Shown one piece after another: positions 53,383-61,642 of a stretch of DNA of 64,000 nt. The position numbers and the translations under genes are program-made. Source of the stretch: Herpetosiphon llansteffanensis (GTDB taxonomy: Bacteria; Chloroflexota; Chloroflexia; Chloroflexales; Herpetosiphonaceae); contig NZ_PUBZ01000033.1 of NCBI RefSeq assembly GCF_003205875.1, positions 1 through 64,000 on the forward strand, read 5' to 3'. Within the stretch, counting starts at the first letter, position 1. Each line of letters begins with the position of its first letter. The notes beneath the pieces were generated by a model. It did not search any database. It was not told where the DNA came from and was given only the letters and a program-made list of their open reading frames with translations.

Positions 53383-53417
53383 AATCTCGTCTGTACCCAA
53401 AGAGCACAGACGAGATT
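53383..53417 (-). terminator. Hairpin after the M14 carboxypeptidase gene
   Basis: AATCTCGTCTGT and ACAGACGAGATT form a perfect 12-bp stem with an 11-base loop, 26 bases past the stop. The following minus-strand TGATTTAACT is a weak U-tract. Confidence 0.65.
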
Positions 53418-53443
53418 AAGCGCAACCTACGTTCGGCTAAAGC

Positions 53444-55333
53444 TTAGCGTTGGGTAACGCTGACGTTATCCACGGCGGCTTCCACCAAGCTAGCAGTGCT
53501 TGCATCAGAAGCCTCGAACACAATTCGGACTGATTGGCCAGCATAGCTATTCAAGCTGACGTTGGCAATCGTCCAAGCTGCATCAACATCGCTGGCACTG
53601 GCTAATTTTTCAAAGACTTTGACCGTGCCAGAGCTGGTTACGACCGAGACGCGGAAGTAATCGGCGCTGCTGGCATTCGAGCCATGGGCCAAGTAGTAGC
53701 TGAAGCTCAAACTCAAATTACCAGAACTTGGCAGCGTAAAGGCTGGCGAACGGACCGACGACGCGCCACCATCAAGGTCGTAGGCTCCTGCTGAGCTACC
53801 AGCTAAACGGCCAGTTACCAAGTCGTTGCTGCCATTGACGGTTGTGCCAAGTTGTTTGGCTCCGCTGCTATCGGTTGCTTCTGGGTCGCCACGTTCCCAT
53901 GCGCCAGTTGTCGCAGTGTCGGTGCTGTTGGGGTTAACCGTCCAGCCTTTATTGGTTTCAAAATCGTCGCTGAACACGGTAACAACTGGACTTGGCGTAG
54001 CGGTTGGGCCAGGTGTTGCGGTTGGGCCAGGCGTTGGGGTTGGCGTGCCACCACCGCAATATTGGGTTTCTTTGCCAATCGCGCGGTAGGGACAATCGGT
54101 TTGTTCCAACAGATACAAGACTGATTCACGGTTGCGACTGGTTTCACGGGTGATTACTTCATCAGGTGGGTAGAAACCTGGGCTGGCGCTGGTTGGATAC
54201 ATTTCAAAGGTATAGGCAAAAATGCGATGCACGCCATAAGCCCAATCTTCATACGTGCCATCGGCAACGTATAAATCGCTTGCTTGTTGCGGCGTATAGC
54301 CATTGCTCGAAGCCATCGTGCGGCCAAGTGCTGCCATGGCATCATAATCATCGCGCACCATATCGCTAGGATACGAATCGTAGGTGTAGCCATAGGGCCA
54401 CAATACCAACTCGCTATAGGTGTGGAATGAAATCGAAGTTTTGATTTGTTGCTTGCCACCAACCACCCGACTAGCCACAAAGTTGCGAATCGCTTGGGTT
54501 TCAGGTGCGGAGAAAGCGCTGGCCCCGCGATAGGTATCGCTCGAGGTTGAACCACTGGAGCCACCACAGCAGCCCCATTTGTAGCTATAGTTGCGGTTGA
54601 GGTCGATGCCAACATACGAAGAGCCGCTATTTGGTTGGCGATTTTTGCGCCAGCTACGATAGCTGCCAGTTGCCACGTCGTATTCGCTGCCATCAGGATT
54701 CAAGCTGAAAACGATGTAGATTTCGCGATTATTGACGATGTTGGTAATGCGATTGTCGAGGCCATAGTTATCGACCAACAAGTGCAACAGATACAAGGTC
54801 ATTTCGACGGTTAGGTGTTCGCGGGCGTGGTGTTGACCAATGAACAAGGCTTCTGGCTCGTTCTCATCGGTGCCAACATTATCGCTAATTTTTACCGCAA
54901 TCAAATCGCGGTTTTCATACGAACGGCCAATGCTAAAGCGGCTCACGATATTCGGCTTGCTGGCAACTACCGCTGCAACATTGGCGGTCATTTCAGCATA
55001 GTTGTGGTAGGCTGAATCGGCCCCTGGAAAATCCGTCAGTTCTGGCAGTTCGACCAACTTAAAGCCCAAACGCTCAATCGCGGCAGCTTCTTCTGCATTC
55101 GCTGTAATATCCAACACTCTGCCATGAACTGCATCAATTGAAGCACCAGTTGCGGCAATCGCATTGCGATCTTCGCGGTTGGTAACGCCTTCAAGATGAT
55201 AGGCGCGCGCTTGATCAAGCGGCTCCGTTTGCTGAACTGGCTGCCGCGTTTGGCCTAAAGCACTGAGCGGAGCCATAAGACCTACCGTTAAAGCGAGTGA
55301 ACCAACCAACCGAACGATGCGTGACGGCTTCAT
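53444..55333 (-). CDS. Secreted M14 zinc carboxypeptidase with C-terminal jelly-roll domain
   Basis: A 629-residue exported metallopeptidase. A signal peptide (to about residue 27) is followed by a propeptide-like region and the M14 catalytic domain, with zinc ligands in [13 protein letters not shown] and in the later [14 protein letters not shown], and the catalytic glutamate in [26 protein letters not shown] linker leads to a beta-sandwich domain ([15 protein letters not shown] to the end) resembling adhesion or binding modules. It probably degrades proteins outside the cell, fitting a predatory or scavenging life (inference). AGGAGG precedes the ATG at 55333. Confidence 0.9.
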   Translation of the reverse strand: MKPSRIVRLVGSLALTVGLMAPLSALGQTRQPVQQTEPLDQARAYHLEGVTNREDRNAIAATGASIDAVHGRVLDITANAEEAAAIERLGFKLVELPELTDFPGADSAYHNYAEMTANVAAVVASKPNIVSRFSIGRSYENRDLIAVKISDNVGTDENEPEALFIGQHHAREHLTVEMTLYLLHLLVDNYGLDNRITNIVNNREIYIVFSLNPDGSEYDVATGSYRSWRKNRQPNSGSSYVGIDLNRNYSYKWGCCGGSSGSTSSDTYRGASAFSAPETQAIRNFVASRVVGGKQQIKTSISFHTYSELVLWPYGYTYDSYPSDMVRDDYDAMAALGRTMASSNGYTPQQASDLYVADGTYEDWAYGVHRIFAYTFEMYPTSASPGFYPPDEVITRETSRNRESVLYLLEQTDCPYRAIGKETQYCGGGTPTPTPGPTATPGPTATPSPVVTVFSDDFETNKGWTVNPNSTDTATTGAWERGDPEATDSSGAKQLGTTVNGSNDLVTGRLAGSSAGAYDLDGGASSVRSPAFTLPSSGNLSLSFSYYLAHGSNASSADYFRVSVVTSSGTVKVFEKLASASDVDAAWTIANVSLNSYAGQSVRIVFEASDASTASLVEAAVDNVSVTQR

Positions 55334-55524
55334 GAACCCTCCTAAAGAGATAGGGATTGAACCAACCACACGAACAACCTTGTTCGCTCGATAGTGTCTG
55401 AACGCCACTAATTCGACACAGGTGTTGTTGTCACTAGGGAGTGGTGTCGCTTGATGGTTTGGGGTGGATAGGAAATATATTAAATGATCTTAATAAAAAT
55501 GTCAAAAAAGTATTAATAAAAGTA

Positions 55525-56127
55525 TCAATCTTGGCGCAGCCCTCTGAGCAATTGTTCGAGCACGACGATCGTTGCCTCGAGTGCCTGCTGTGGTTCAGCT
55601 GCTTGGGCAATCCATAAAACTGCCTCGTTCATTGCCCCCGAAAGTAAATGCGTGGCAGCAGTTACCGAAGCCGGCGCAATGATGCTGCTATCAGCCAATT
55701 GCTGAATTGACGACTCAAGCAGGCGCATTGAATTTTCTGCATCGAGCTTACGCCATGCCTCCCAGCCAAGAATTGCCGGGCCATCAAGCAAGCCAATCCG
55801 TTGAATATCACGATCAAGGCTGGCGCTCAAAAATGCACGACAGCCAACCAACAATTGCTGCCATGGATCGCTGATTGACTCGGTAGCGCTGATAATCCGT
55901 TGCGCCAAATCACGTTGAATTTCGGCTACTACTGCGCGAAACAAGCCCTCTTTGGAATCAAAATAATGGTACAGTGCGCCTCTGGTTACGCCTGCCAACT
56001 GTACAATTTGCTCGGTTGCGGCGTGAGCATAGCCATGTTCAGCAAATTGGACCCGCGCCACCGCAATCAGTTTGGCAATCGTAGCCGCTCGTTGTTCGGG
56101 CTTGGTGGTCGGGCGTTTCGTTGGCAT
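55525..56127 (-). CDS. TetR family transcriptional regulator
   Basis: A 200-residue repressor-type protein. The N-terminal helix-turn-helix reads [31 protein letters not shown] (first 31 residues of the motif, near 35-65; positions given, ligand-binding domain follows). AGGAG precedes the ATG. It is divergent from a VOC-family gene, and two identical-type 17-bp palindromes lie between them, so it probably represses that gene and itself. The inducer is unknown. Confidence 0.9.
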   Translation of the reverse strand: MPTKRPTTKPEQRAATIAKLIAVARVQFAEHGYAHAATEQIVQLAGVTRGALYHYFDSKEGLFRAVVAEIQRDLAQRIISATESISDPWQQLLVGCRAFLSASLDRDIQRIGLLDGPAILGWEAWRKLDAENSMRLLESSIQQLADSSIIAPASVTAATHLLSGAMNEAVLWIAQAAEPQQALEATIVVLEQLLRGLRQD

Positions 56128-56142
56128 AAAAAGCTCCTACTA

Positions 56143-56171
56143 TTGACAAACATACAGCATGTATGTATAGT
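56143..56171 (+). promoter_or_regulatory. Promoter of the VOC-family gene
   Basis: TTGACA (56143-56148) and TATAGT (56166-56171) are spaced by 17 bases. Operator 1 fills the spacer, so a bound repressor would block RNA polymerase directly. Confidence 0.8.
56150..56166. promoter_or_regulatory. TetR operator 1
   Basis: ACATACA GCA TGTATGT is a perfect 7-bp inverted repeat with a 3-base centre, inside the promoter of the VOC gene. Confidence 0.8.
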
Positions 56172-56183
56172 GTTTATAAAGAA

Positions 56184-56200
56184 ACATACAGATTGTATGT
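56184..56200. promoter_or_regulatory. TetR operator 2
   Basis: ACATACA GAT TGTATGT repeats the same half-sites, 34 bases centre-to-centre from operator 1 (just over three helical turns), in the leader of the VOC gene and upstream of tetR. Confidence 0.8.
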
Positions 56201-56232
56201 TTTACACAAAGTATAGTAGATTAGGAGTGAGT

Positions 56233-56649
56233 ATGCAACTAAGCAGCATGTACCCAGTGATTGCGACTAATCGAATTGCCGAAACAGCAGCTTTCTATAT
56301 TGAGCACTTTGGCTTTAGCGCAACGTTTGAATCGGATTGGTATGTAAGTTTGCGCCACGATACAGCCCAGCACTATGAGCTTGCAGTGCTCGATTATACG
56401 CATGCCAGTGTGCCAGTAGCCGGTCAACGCCCAACAACCGGCCTGCTGCTTAATTTCGAGGTCGAGAATGTTGATGAACTCTATGCACGATTGATCACAG
56501 GTGCAGGGCTGCCAGTGCTGCTTGATCTACGCAGCGAGGAATGGGGCCAACGCCATTTTATTACTGCCGATCCCAATGGGGTGCTGATTGATGTGATTAC
56601 GAATATTCCCGCCTCAGAATCCTATGCCGCCCAATATACTGGCCAGTAA
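56233..56649 (+). CDS. VOC family (glyoxalase/bleomycin-resistance-like) protein
   Basis: A 138-residue protein with two beta-alpha-beta-beta-beta modules: [26 protein letters not shown] at the start (residues 7-32) and [15 protein letters not shown] at the end. VOC proteins bind metals or small ligands, acting as lyases, dioxygenases or drug-binding resistance proteins; no specific type can be chosen. TAGGAG precedes the ATG. The divergent TetR gene and the operators suggest induction by a small compound. Confidence 0.85.
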   Translation: MQLSSMYPVIATNRIAETAAFYIEHFGFSATFESDWYVSLRHDTAQHYELAVLDYTHASVPVAGQRPTTGLLLNFEVENVDELYARLITGAGLPVLLDLRSEEWGQRHFITADPNGVLIDVITNIPASESYAAQYTGQ

Positions 56650-56659
56650 GCATAAATTT

Positions 56660-56699
56660 AAAAGCCCCTCAACCACAAAACATGGGCGAGGGGCTTTTT
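56660..56699. terminator. Bidirectional terminator between VOC and lipoprotein genes
   Basis: AAAAGCCCCTC and GAGGGGCTTTT pair around a 17-base loop, followed by more T residues. It serves the VOC gene and may also serve the convergent lipoprotein operon. Confidence 0.8.
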
Positions 56700-56756
56700 A
56701 TCCCTTTGATTTTCGCCTTCTGACTTTTGATTTCTGACTTTTGCCTTTTGATATGG
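56700..56756. repeat. Heptamer tract at the 3' end of the lipoprotein gene
   Basis: On the minus strand, from the lipoprotein stop, runs of ATCAAAA, GGCAAAA, GTCAGAA and similar heptamers follow, the same family found in the 3' end of trmD. Confidence 0.7.
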
Positions 56757-57806
56757 CTACGGTTTACATGGCAGAAACTCGATGCCGCCGTAGGTTTGGG
56801 TTTGGGCCGATTGACCATCGCTGCCCTGAGCCAAAATATAATATTCGAATCCACCATAGCGTTGGCCCGACATTTCGCGAGCACCGCGAATCGTGCGGTT
56901 CCAGTTGCCACGGCCATCAGGCTGCATTACGGTCGATTGCCAACGACTTGGCCCAGCGTGATAGTACAAGCTCACATCGCCAGCAGGAAAATTCTCAATT
57001 GAGACGCTAATCGAAACGCTATCAGGATAGGTACAATCAGCAACGTTGGTAAATTCACGGGTAGAGGCCGATGGTTCACCAAACACTGGCGGCACGATCG
57101 GCACTGGCGTATCGATTGCTGTCGGCGGCGCTGGCGTGTCGGTTGCTGTCGGCGGCGCTGGTGTGTCGGTGGCCGTTGGCGGCGCTGGGGTATCAGTTGC
57201 CGTCGGCGGCGCTGGCGTGTTGGTTGCTGTCGGTGCAATGGGAACATTGGTGATGACCACGGGCGTAATCGATGGTGGCACACGAGTTGGCGATGCTCGA
57301 ACTGTGGCACTCGCAACTGGGCGCGTTGGGGTAGCCGTCAAGGTTGGCGAACTGGTTGGGGTTGCCGTGGGCGTAATTGTGGCCGTTGGCAGGCTGGTAG
57401 CACTAGGCAAAGCGGCCATACTAACGGCATTGCTTTGGCCAACTGCAACATCAGCAATTGCAACATCGCTCCATTGGCCTTGGCTACTTTGGGCGCGAAC
57501 CGCCAACCGATAGGCCGAAGGCTCGCTTGCTTGCCAATTGAAGGTGGCATAGCCAAATTGCGAGCCACGCATTGTTGGCTGTTGGCTACCCACAACTGCG
57601 CCATTAACGCTTAATTCGATTGTGCTCAATCCCAAGGGATGATAGCCATGAGCCAGCACTTGAATTGCGCCAAGCTCCAACGAACTTCCTGCTAAGGGCG
57701 CGTCAATCCAAACTTGGGGCACAATTTGGGCTGGACTTGGCGCGGGCGCTTGTTGCTGGCAAGCGGCCAACATACCAATGAGCAATAATCCAAGCAATCG
57801 TTTCAT
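56757..57806 (-). CDS. Lipoprotein with TDTPAPPTA repeat linker
   Basis: A 349-residue surface lipoprotein. The signal ends in LAAC with lipid C16. An N-terminal beta domain (about 30-120, with SSLELGAIQVLAHGY and LSTIELSVNG) is followed by a long Pro/Thr/Ser/Ala linker containing five 9-residue TDTPAPPTA-type repeats, and then a C-terminal beta domain (about 245-349) ending in a GGIEFLPCKP segment. The layout suits a cell-surface binding protein. Its ATG overlaps the stop of the upstream LysM-containing gene (ATGA), so the two are coupled. No enzyme motif is seen. Confidence 0.78.
   Translation of the reverse strand: MKRLLGLLLIGMLAACQQQAPAPSPAQIVPQVWIDAPLAGSSLELGAIQVLAHGYHPLGLSTIELSVNGAVVGSQQPTMRGSQFGYATFNWQASEPSAYRLAVRAQSSQGQWSDVAIADVAVGQSNAVSMAALPSATSLPTATITPTATPTSSPTLTATPTRPVASATVRASPTRVPPSITPVVITNVPIAPTATNTPAPPTATDTPAPPTATDTPAPPTATDTPAPPTAIDTPVPIVPPVFGEPSASTREFTNVADCTYPDSVSISVSIENFPAGDVSLYYHAGPSRWQSTVMQPDGRGNWNRTIRGAREMSGQRYGGFEYYILAQGSDGQSAQTQTYGGIEFLPCKP
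57105..57232. repeat. 27-bp coding tandem repeat
   Basis: Four to five copies of a 27-bp unit encode TDTPAPPTA in the lipoprotein linker; copies differ at third codon positions, indicating age or selection on the peptide. Confidence 0.75.
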
Positions 57807-60130
57807 GGTTGCACCGTTAGTTTCAGTGAAAAATCGCTAAGCTCGCTGCTACAACGTTGATTCAAGTTGGCAAGTTGGCGCTCAGCTTGCAGCATAAAGC
57901 TTAATTTGGGGGCGTTGGCTTGGCCAAGTTGATCAAGCAAAGCCTGATCAAGCCTGAGCTTAATCTCCCCACTTGCTGGCAAACTTTGCCAAGCAATCGT
58001 TTGGGTTGCACTGCCAAGCTGTAAACTTGCGTTGGCGTTACATGGTTCAGCCTCGCTTGGTTCACGCTCACTGGTTCGATTAAAGGTTAATTCTAAGCCC
58101 GTCACCGTTTGATCAAGCCGCGGCAACACAAAGCTCACAGTGCCATCAAACCAGCTAGCAGTGTAGCGGCGGCAGCTGGCTTCAGCAACGCTATAACGTT
58201 GCAGCAACAACAAACTGCTGGCATAGGGATAGGTCAAGGTTGTTTGTTGGCTTTGATTAATCGGCAAGGCAGGGCAGTCAGCCCCAACCGTTTCTTGCGC
58301 AAGGCCAGCACCAAATTGAAATTGGCTTGGCAGCAGTTGATAGCTTCCAGCAGCCAATTTGAATGCTGGCAAACACACCACTTCGCTATCCAGCGAAATT
58401 GCCAAACCACGATAGGCCCGCACGCTCAAACATTCATCGGTGGCGCTTGGCGTAGTGCGAGGAGCCAAAAACAACAAGCGTTGCCCAGCAGCAACTCTGG
58501 TTAATTCGAGCGGCGTTCCAGCCAAACGGTCGCTCACTTGAAAGCCTTCAAGGTTGGCATTGGCGCTACAATCTTGGCCCTCAGCAGTTGGAAAGCAAGA
58601 TTGCTCGTTCCAGTCCCAAATTAATACCGTCGCTCCCGTCGCCAGATTGGTGCTGCACGCAGTACGCCAAAAATCATCAGCTTGGGGTGCTGCTTGCAGA
58701 CATTCATCAAGCGTGGTGGTTAGGCGTAGGTTGGTTGGCGGAGCAATGGAACTTAGGGTTGGCAGTTGCTGAGTTGTGGCTGCTGTTTGCAATTGGCCTT
58801 GAACGCTAAATAAATCAGCATCGAGGGCGATGGCTTGGGTTTGGCCCAAGTTTAATGTTGTGCTGGTAGCGCCCAATAATTGCGGTTGCGTGCCATTCCA
58901 GCCCCAACATTCCAAATTCCAGTTTTGGCTGGCGCTGATTACGCTCAGTGGCAAGGCACTGGCCAAATCGTAGCCGCCAGCAATGGGCGCTAAAAAGCCT
59001 TGATTCGGCACGCGTTGCCATGGGCCATTGGCTAACGAACTATAGCAATACACATCGCTGACCGCAGTTTTGGGGCTGAGAATGAGGCTCGCAAAGTGCG
59101 GCACTTGCACACTTGCGCAAGCAGAATCAGCATTATTCAAAGCCACAACTGGGCTGGTTGCAGCACCAGCTGGATTAAAAGCCACCACATAATACAGCGT
59201 TTGACCAAATGCAGCTGGCTCTTGCCAACGCTGAGGGCCAGAACCATTGGCCGCAACCGTCGCCACCAGATTAAATTGGCTTTGGTCGGGGCCTGCGCGA
59301 TAGATAAAAAAGCCATCAGCATCAGGAGATTTGGGCGTAAAGACCAATTCGGTTGTGCAATTGTTGCTACCTACCAGCGCCTCAGGAGCTAACGGCAGGC
59401 TAGCAGTGCCAAAACGCCGCTGCAAATCAAACCAGATTGTATTGGGATCATAGGGCGTTGCCAACGGTAGGCTGGCCAAATCTGCTGGCAAGCTAGCTTG
59501 GTTCGGGCTTAGGCTCGTGGTATTGCTAATTGGCGTAAACTGGCCAGCAAGCTGAACCGTGATCAACTGATCACGGCCCAAGGGCTGATTAACTGGCAAA
59601 TCGCCAAGCTGTGGGTTGAGCTTCAAGAGGGTTTGGGGTTCGATGCCAAAGGCTTTGCCAAGGCTTTCGATGCTTTCGCCCGCCGATTGTTGCACTTGAA
59701 AGGTGACCACTGGTTCGTAGGGCAAAACAGCGTTCAAGCGCACAATTGGCGAGGTTGAGGGAATTTTCGTTGCATCGTTGGTGCGCGCCACCAAACTATG
59801 GTCGCCTAAACTGCGCGATTGCCAAGCAAAAAGGCCTTCGTATACGGTCGCATCATTAGCAGCTTGCAGATCCCACGGCTGACCATCGGCCCATAATTCG
59901 ACATTCTCGATTGGTTCGCTGCCCCACGAACGCGAATGCACGGTGAGCACTTCGCCAACCGGAATCAGACTTGCATTAAACGGGTACTGAAGTTGGGTAA
60001 AGAGGGTTGGCGAGCTTGGCGCTAATTGCTCAACAACTGGCCGCACCGCCAGCGCATAGGCGGTCAAGCCCACCATCATTGCCAAACTAACAAGCGCAAT
60101 AATTAAAATACCAGCACGTCGACTCATCAT
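57803..60130 (-). CDS. Large exported protein with LysM-like domain
   Basis: A 775-residue protein with one N-terminal transmembrane segment (GILIIALVSLAMMVGLTAYAL), so anchored or secreted. A LysM-like region (VQQSAGESIESLGKAFGIEPQTLLKLNP) lies near residues 160-190, followed by a fibronectin-like stretch (DADGFFIYRAGPDQSQFNLVATV) and long beta-rich segments with many paired cysteines. It probably binds the cell wall. GGGAGG precedes two adjacent ATGs (60130 and 60127). Translationally coupled to the lipoprotein downstream. No enzymatic motif is recognised. Confidence 0.75.
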   Translation of the reverse strand: MMSRRAGILIIALVSLAMMVGLTAYALAVRPVVEQLAPSSPTLFTQLQYPFNASLIPVGEVLTVHSRSWGSEPIENVELWADGQPWDLQAANDATVYEGLFAWQSRSLGDHSLVARTNDATKIPSTSPIVRLNAVLPYEPVVTFQVQQSAGESIESLGKAFGIEPQTLLKLNPQLGDLPVNQPLGRDQLITVQLAGQFTPISNTTSLSPNQASLPADLASLPLATPYDPNTIWFDLQRRFGTASLPLAPEALVGSNNCTTELVFTPKSPDADGFFIYRAGPDQSQFNLVATVAANGSGPQRWQEPAAFGQTLYYVVAFNPAGAATSPVVALNNADSACASVQVPHFASLILSPKTAVSDVYCYSSLANGPWQRVPNQGFLAPIAGGYDLASALPLSVISASQNWNLECWGWNGTQPQLLGATSTTLNLGQTQAIALDADLFSVQGQLQTAATTQQLPTLSSIAPPTNLRLTTTLDECLQAAPQADDFWRTACSTNLATGATVLIWDWNEQSCFPTAEGQDCSANANLEGFQVSDRLAGTPLELTRVAAGQRLLFLAPRTTPSATDECLSVRAYRGLAISLDSEVVCLPAFKLAAGSYQLLPSQFQFGAGLAQETVGADCPALPINQSQQTTLTYPYASSLLLLQRYSVAEASCRRYTASWFDGTVSFVLPRLDQTVTGLELTFNRTSEREPSEAEPCNANASLQLGSATQTIAWQSLPASGEIKLRLDQALLDQLGQANAPKLSFMLQAERQLANLNQRCSSELSDFSLKLTVQP

Positions 60131-60571
60131 GAATACCTCCCGTTGTAGTCCAACAAATGCTGCCCTAGCAACGGTTATGTGTAAAGACGCTGGTGAGGTC
60201 GCGAGGTTCAACAGCGCCAAATCGCCAACTGGCAATCCGACGCTTGGCCTTTACGGTGCATTGATCAATCTAGTAGTTAAAGGGTGTGGATTGAGCATGC
60301 ATATGTCACTTTAAGCTATTGACGAGTCGTTGCTGCTGGTTGTTTCCCAATCAAGCCGCCAAATAAACGCCCTTTCAGCAACGATCGCCAAGCGAAGAAT
60401 GATAATAGTTATGGGAAAGCGTTGCTGGCATTGTACCAACTCCATTGCCTGCTTGGAAGATCAGATTCATGCCGATTTCCCACTGTTTTGCACCAGCCCC
60501 AAGCCATCGAGTATCATATTTGGGTAATCAACGACAAACAATTCTCACTCTTGGCACGATAGGATTTTGCA
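60131..60571. other. Gene-free divergent region upstream of trmD
   Basis: 441 bases between divergent genes. The only candidate signal is TTGCAC (60488-60493) with TATCAT (60512-60517), 18 bases apart, as a weak promoter for trmD. Unlike the other large gaps, it contains none of the short-period repeats. Confidence 0.4.
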
Positions 60572-61336
60572 ATGCGCTTTGATATTTTGACCTTGTTTCC
60601 GGCCATGTTTACTGGCCCGCTGACTGAAAGCATTTTAAAACGAGCAGCCCAAGCCGAATTATTGCAATTTCAGCTGCATGATATTCGCGATTATGCCACC
60701 GACAAGCACAAGATGGTTGACGATTCGCCAACCGGCGGCGGCGCAGGAATGGTGATGAAACCAGGCCCGTTGGCGCTCTGCACCGAAGCGGTCTTGGCCG
60801 CCGAGCCGAATCCCGCGCCGGTGGTCTTGATGACTCCCAGCGGTCGGGTATTTAACCAAAATATAGCTCGTGAATGGGCCAAATTGCCGCGCTTGGTGCT
60901 GGTTTGTGGTCATTATGAAGGCATCGACGAACGCTATATTGAACAGTATGTGACCGATCAAGTGTCGCTTGGCGATTTTGTATTAACTGGCGGCGAGCTA
61001 GCGGCGATGACGATTGTTGATGCGGTTGGGCGGCTCGTACCCGAAGTGCTCGACCCCGAATCGCTGGCCCACGAAAGCCACGACGATGGCCTTTTGGAGT
61101 ATCCGCACTACACCAAACCAGCGGATTGGAATGGGGTGGCAGTGCCGCCAATTTTGCTCAGCGGGCATCACGCCAATATTGCCAAATGGCGACACGAGCA
61201 ACGCCTGCGCCGCACGCTCGAGCGCCGCCCCGATATGCTGCGCCATGCCACGCTCTCCAAAAAAGATCGCCAATTGCTCAAAGAGTGGGGCTGGCAAGAA
61301 AAGGCAGAAGGCAAAAGTCAAAAGTCAGAAGGCTAA
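60572..61336 (+). CDS. trmD: tRNA (guanine-N1)-methyltransferase TrmD
   Basis: A 254-residue SPOUT methyltransferase that makes m1G37 in tRNAs to prevent frameshifting. Hallmarks: [64 protein letters not shown], and [14 protein letters not shown]. The final residues [11 protein letters not shown] come from an intergenic-type heptamer array (61303-61337) that continues the frame until a TAA in its fifth unit. AGGA lies about 8 bases before the ATG. The usual rpsP-rimM-trmD-rplS neighbours are absent. Confidence 0.95.
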   Translation: MRFDILTLFPAMFTGPLTESILKRAAQAELLQFQLHDIRDYATDKHKMVDDSPTGGGAGMVMKPGPLALCTEAVLAAEPNPAPVVLMTPSGRVFNQNIAREWAKLPRLVLVCGHYEGIDERYIEQYVTDQVSLGDFVLTGGELAAMTIVDAVGRLVPEVLDPESLAHESHDDGLLEYPHYTKPADWNGVAVPPILLSGHHANIAKWRHEQRLRRTLERRPDMLRHATLSKKDRQLLKEWGWQEKAEGKSQKSEG

Positions 61337-61337
61337 G
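61303..61337 (+). repeat. Heptamer array inside the 3' end of trmD
   Basis: Five exact-phase units, GGCAGAA, GGCAAAA, GTCAAAA, GTCAGAA and GGCTAAG, code for the last residues and stop of TrmD. The same units occur in noncoding DNA at 20105-20260 and 56700-56756. Confidence 0.85.
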
Positions 61338-61385
61338 CTAGCTGGTTTAACGCAGAGAACATGAGGATATAGGCTATGCACTATG

Positions 61386-61578
61386 TGTACTGGTTCATCA
61401 CGTTAACCACCGCCTGATCCCCTCACCCCAACCCCTCTCCCGTGCGCGGGGCTTTAATCGTGCGGTTCTGTCACGATGTGTGATACAACAACATTGTCGG
61501 CTCCCCCTCGCCCGCGTTCAGTGGGAGAGGGGGTTGGGGGGTGAGGGAACACGATTGCCAATCCAATGTACCAGTACA
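61386..61578. mobile_element. MITE-like element, copy 5, with both terminal repeats
   Basis: TGTACTGGTTCAT (61386-61398) and ATGTACCAGTACA (61566-61578) are near-perfect 13-bp terminal inverted repeats of a 193-bp unit enclosing the G+C-rich hairpin (61415-61548). No gene is inside. It fills most of the gap 61337-61642 and is the most complete copy in the window. Confidence 0.65.
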
Positions 61579-61642
61579 GCTATACTCCATCTGCCTGGAT
61601 CAACAATCGAATCCCCGACCCCCAACAACCGATACCCAAACG

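Noticed and set aside
53230-53400. N-terminal extension of SecD by 57 residues
   Set aside because: The region contains the TTGACG/TATAAT promoter and has no resemblance to SecD; the GTG start at 53229 has a ribosome-binding site.
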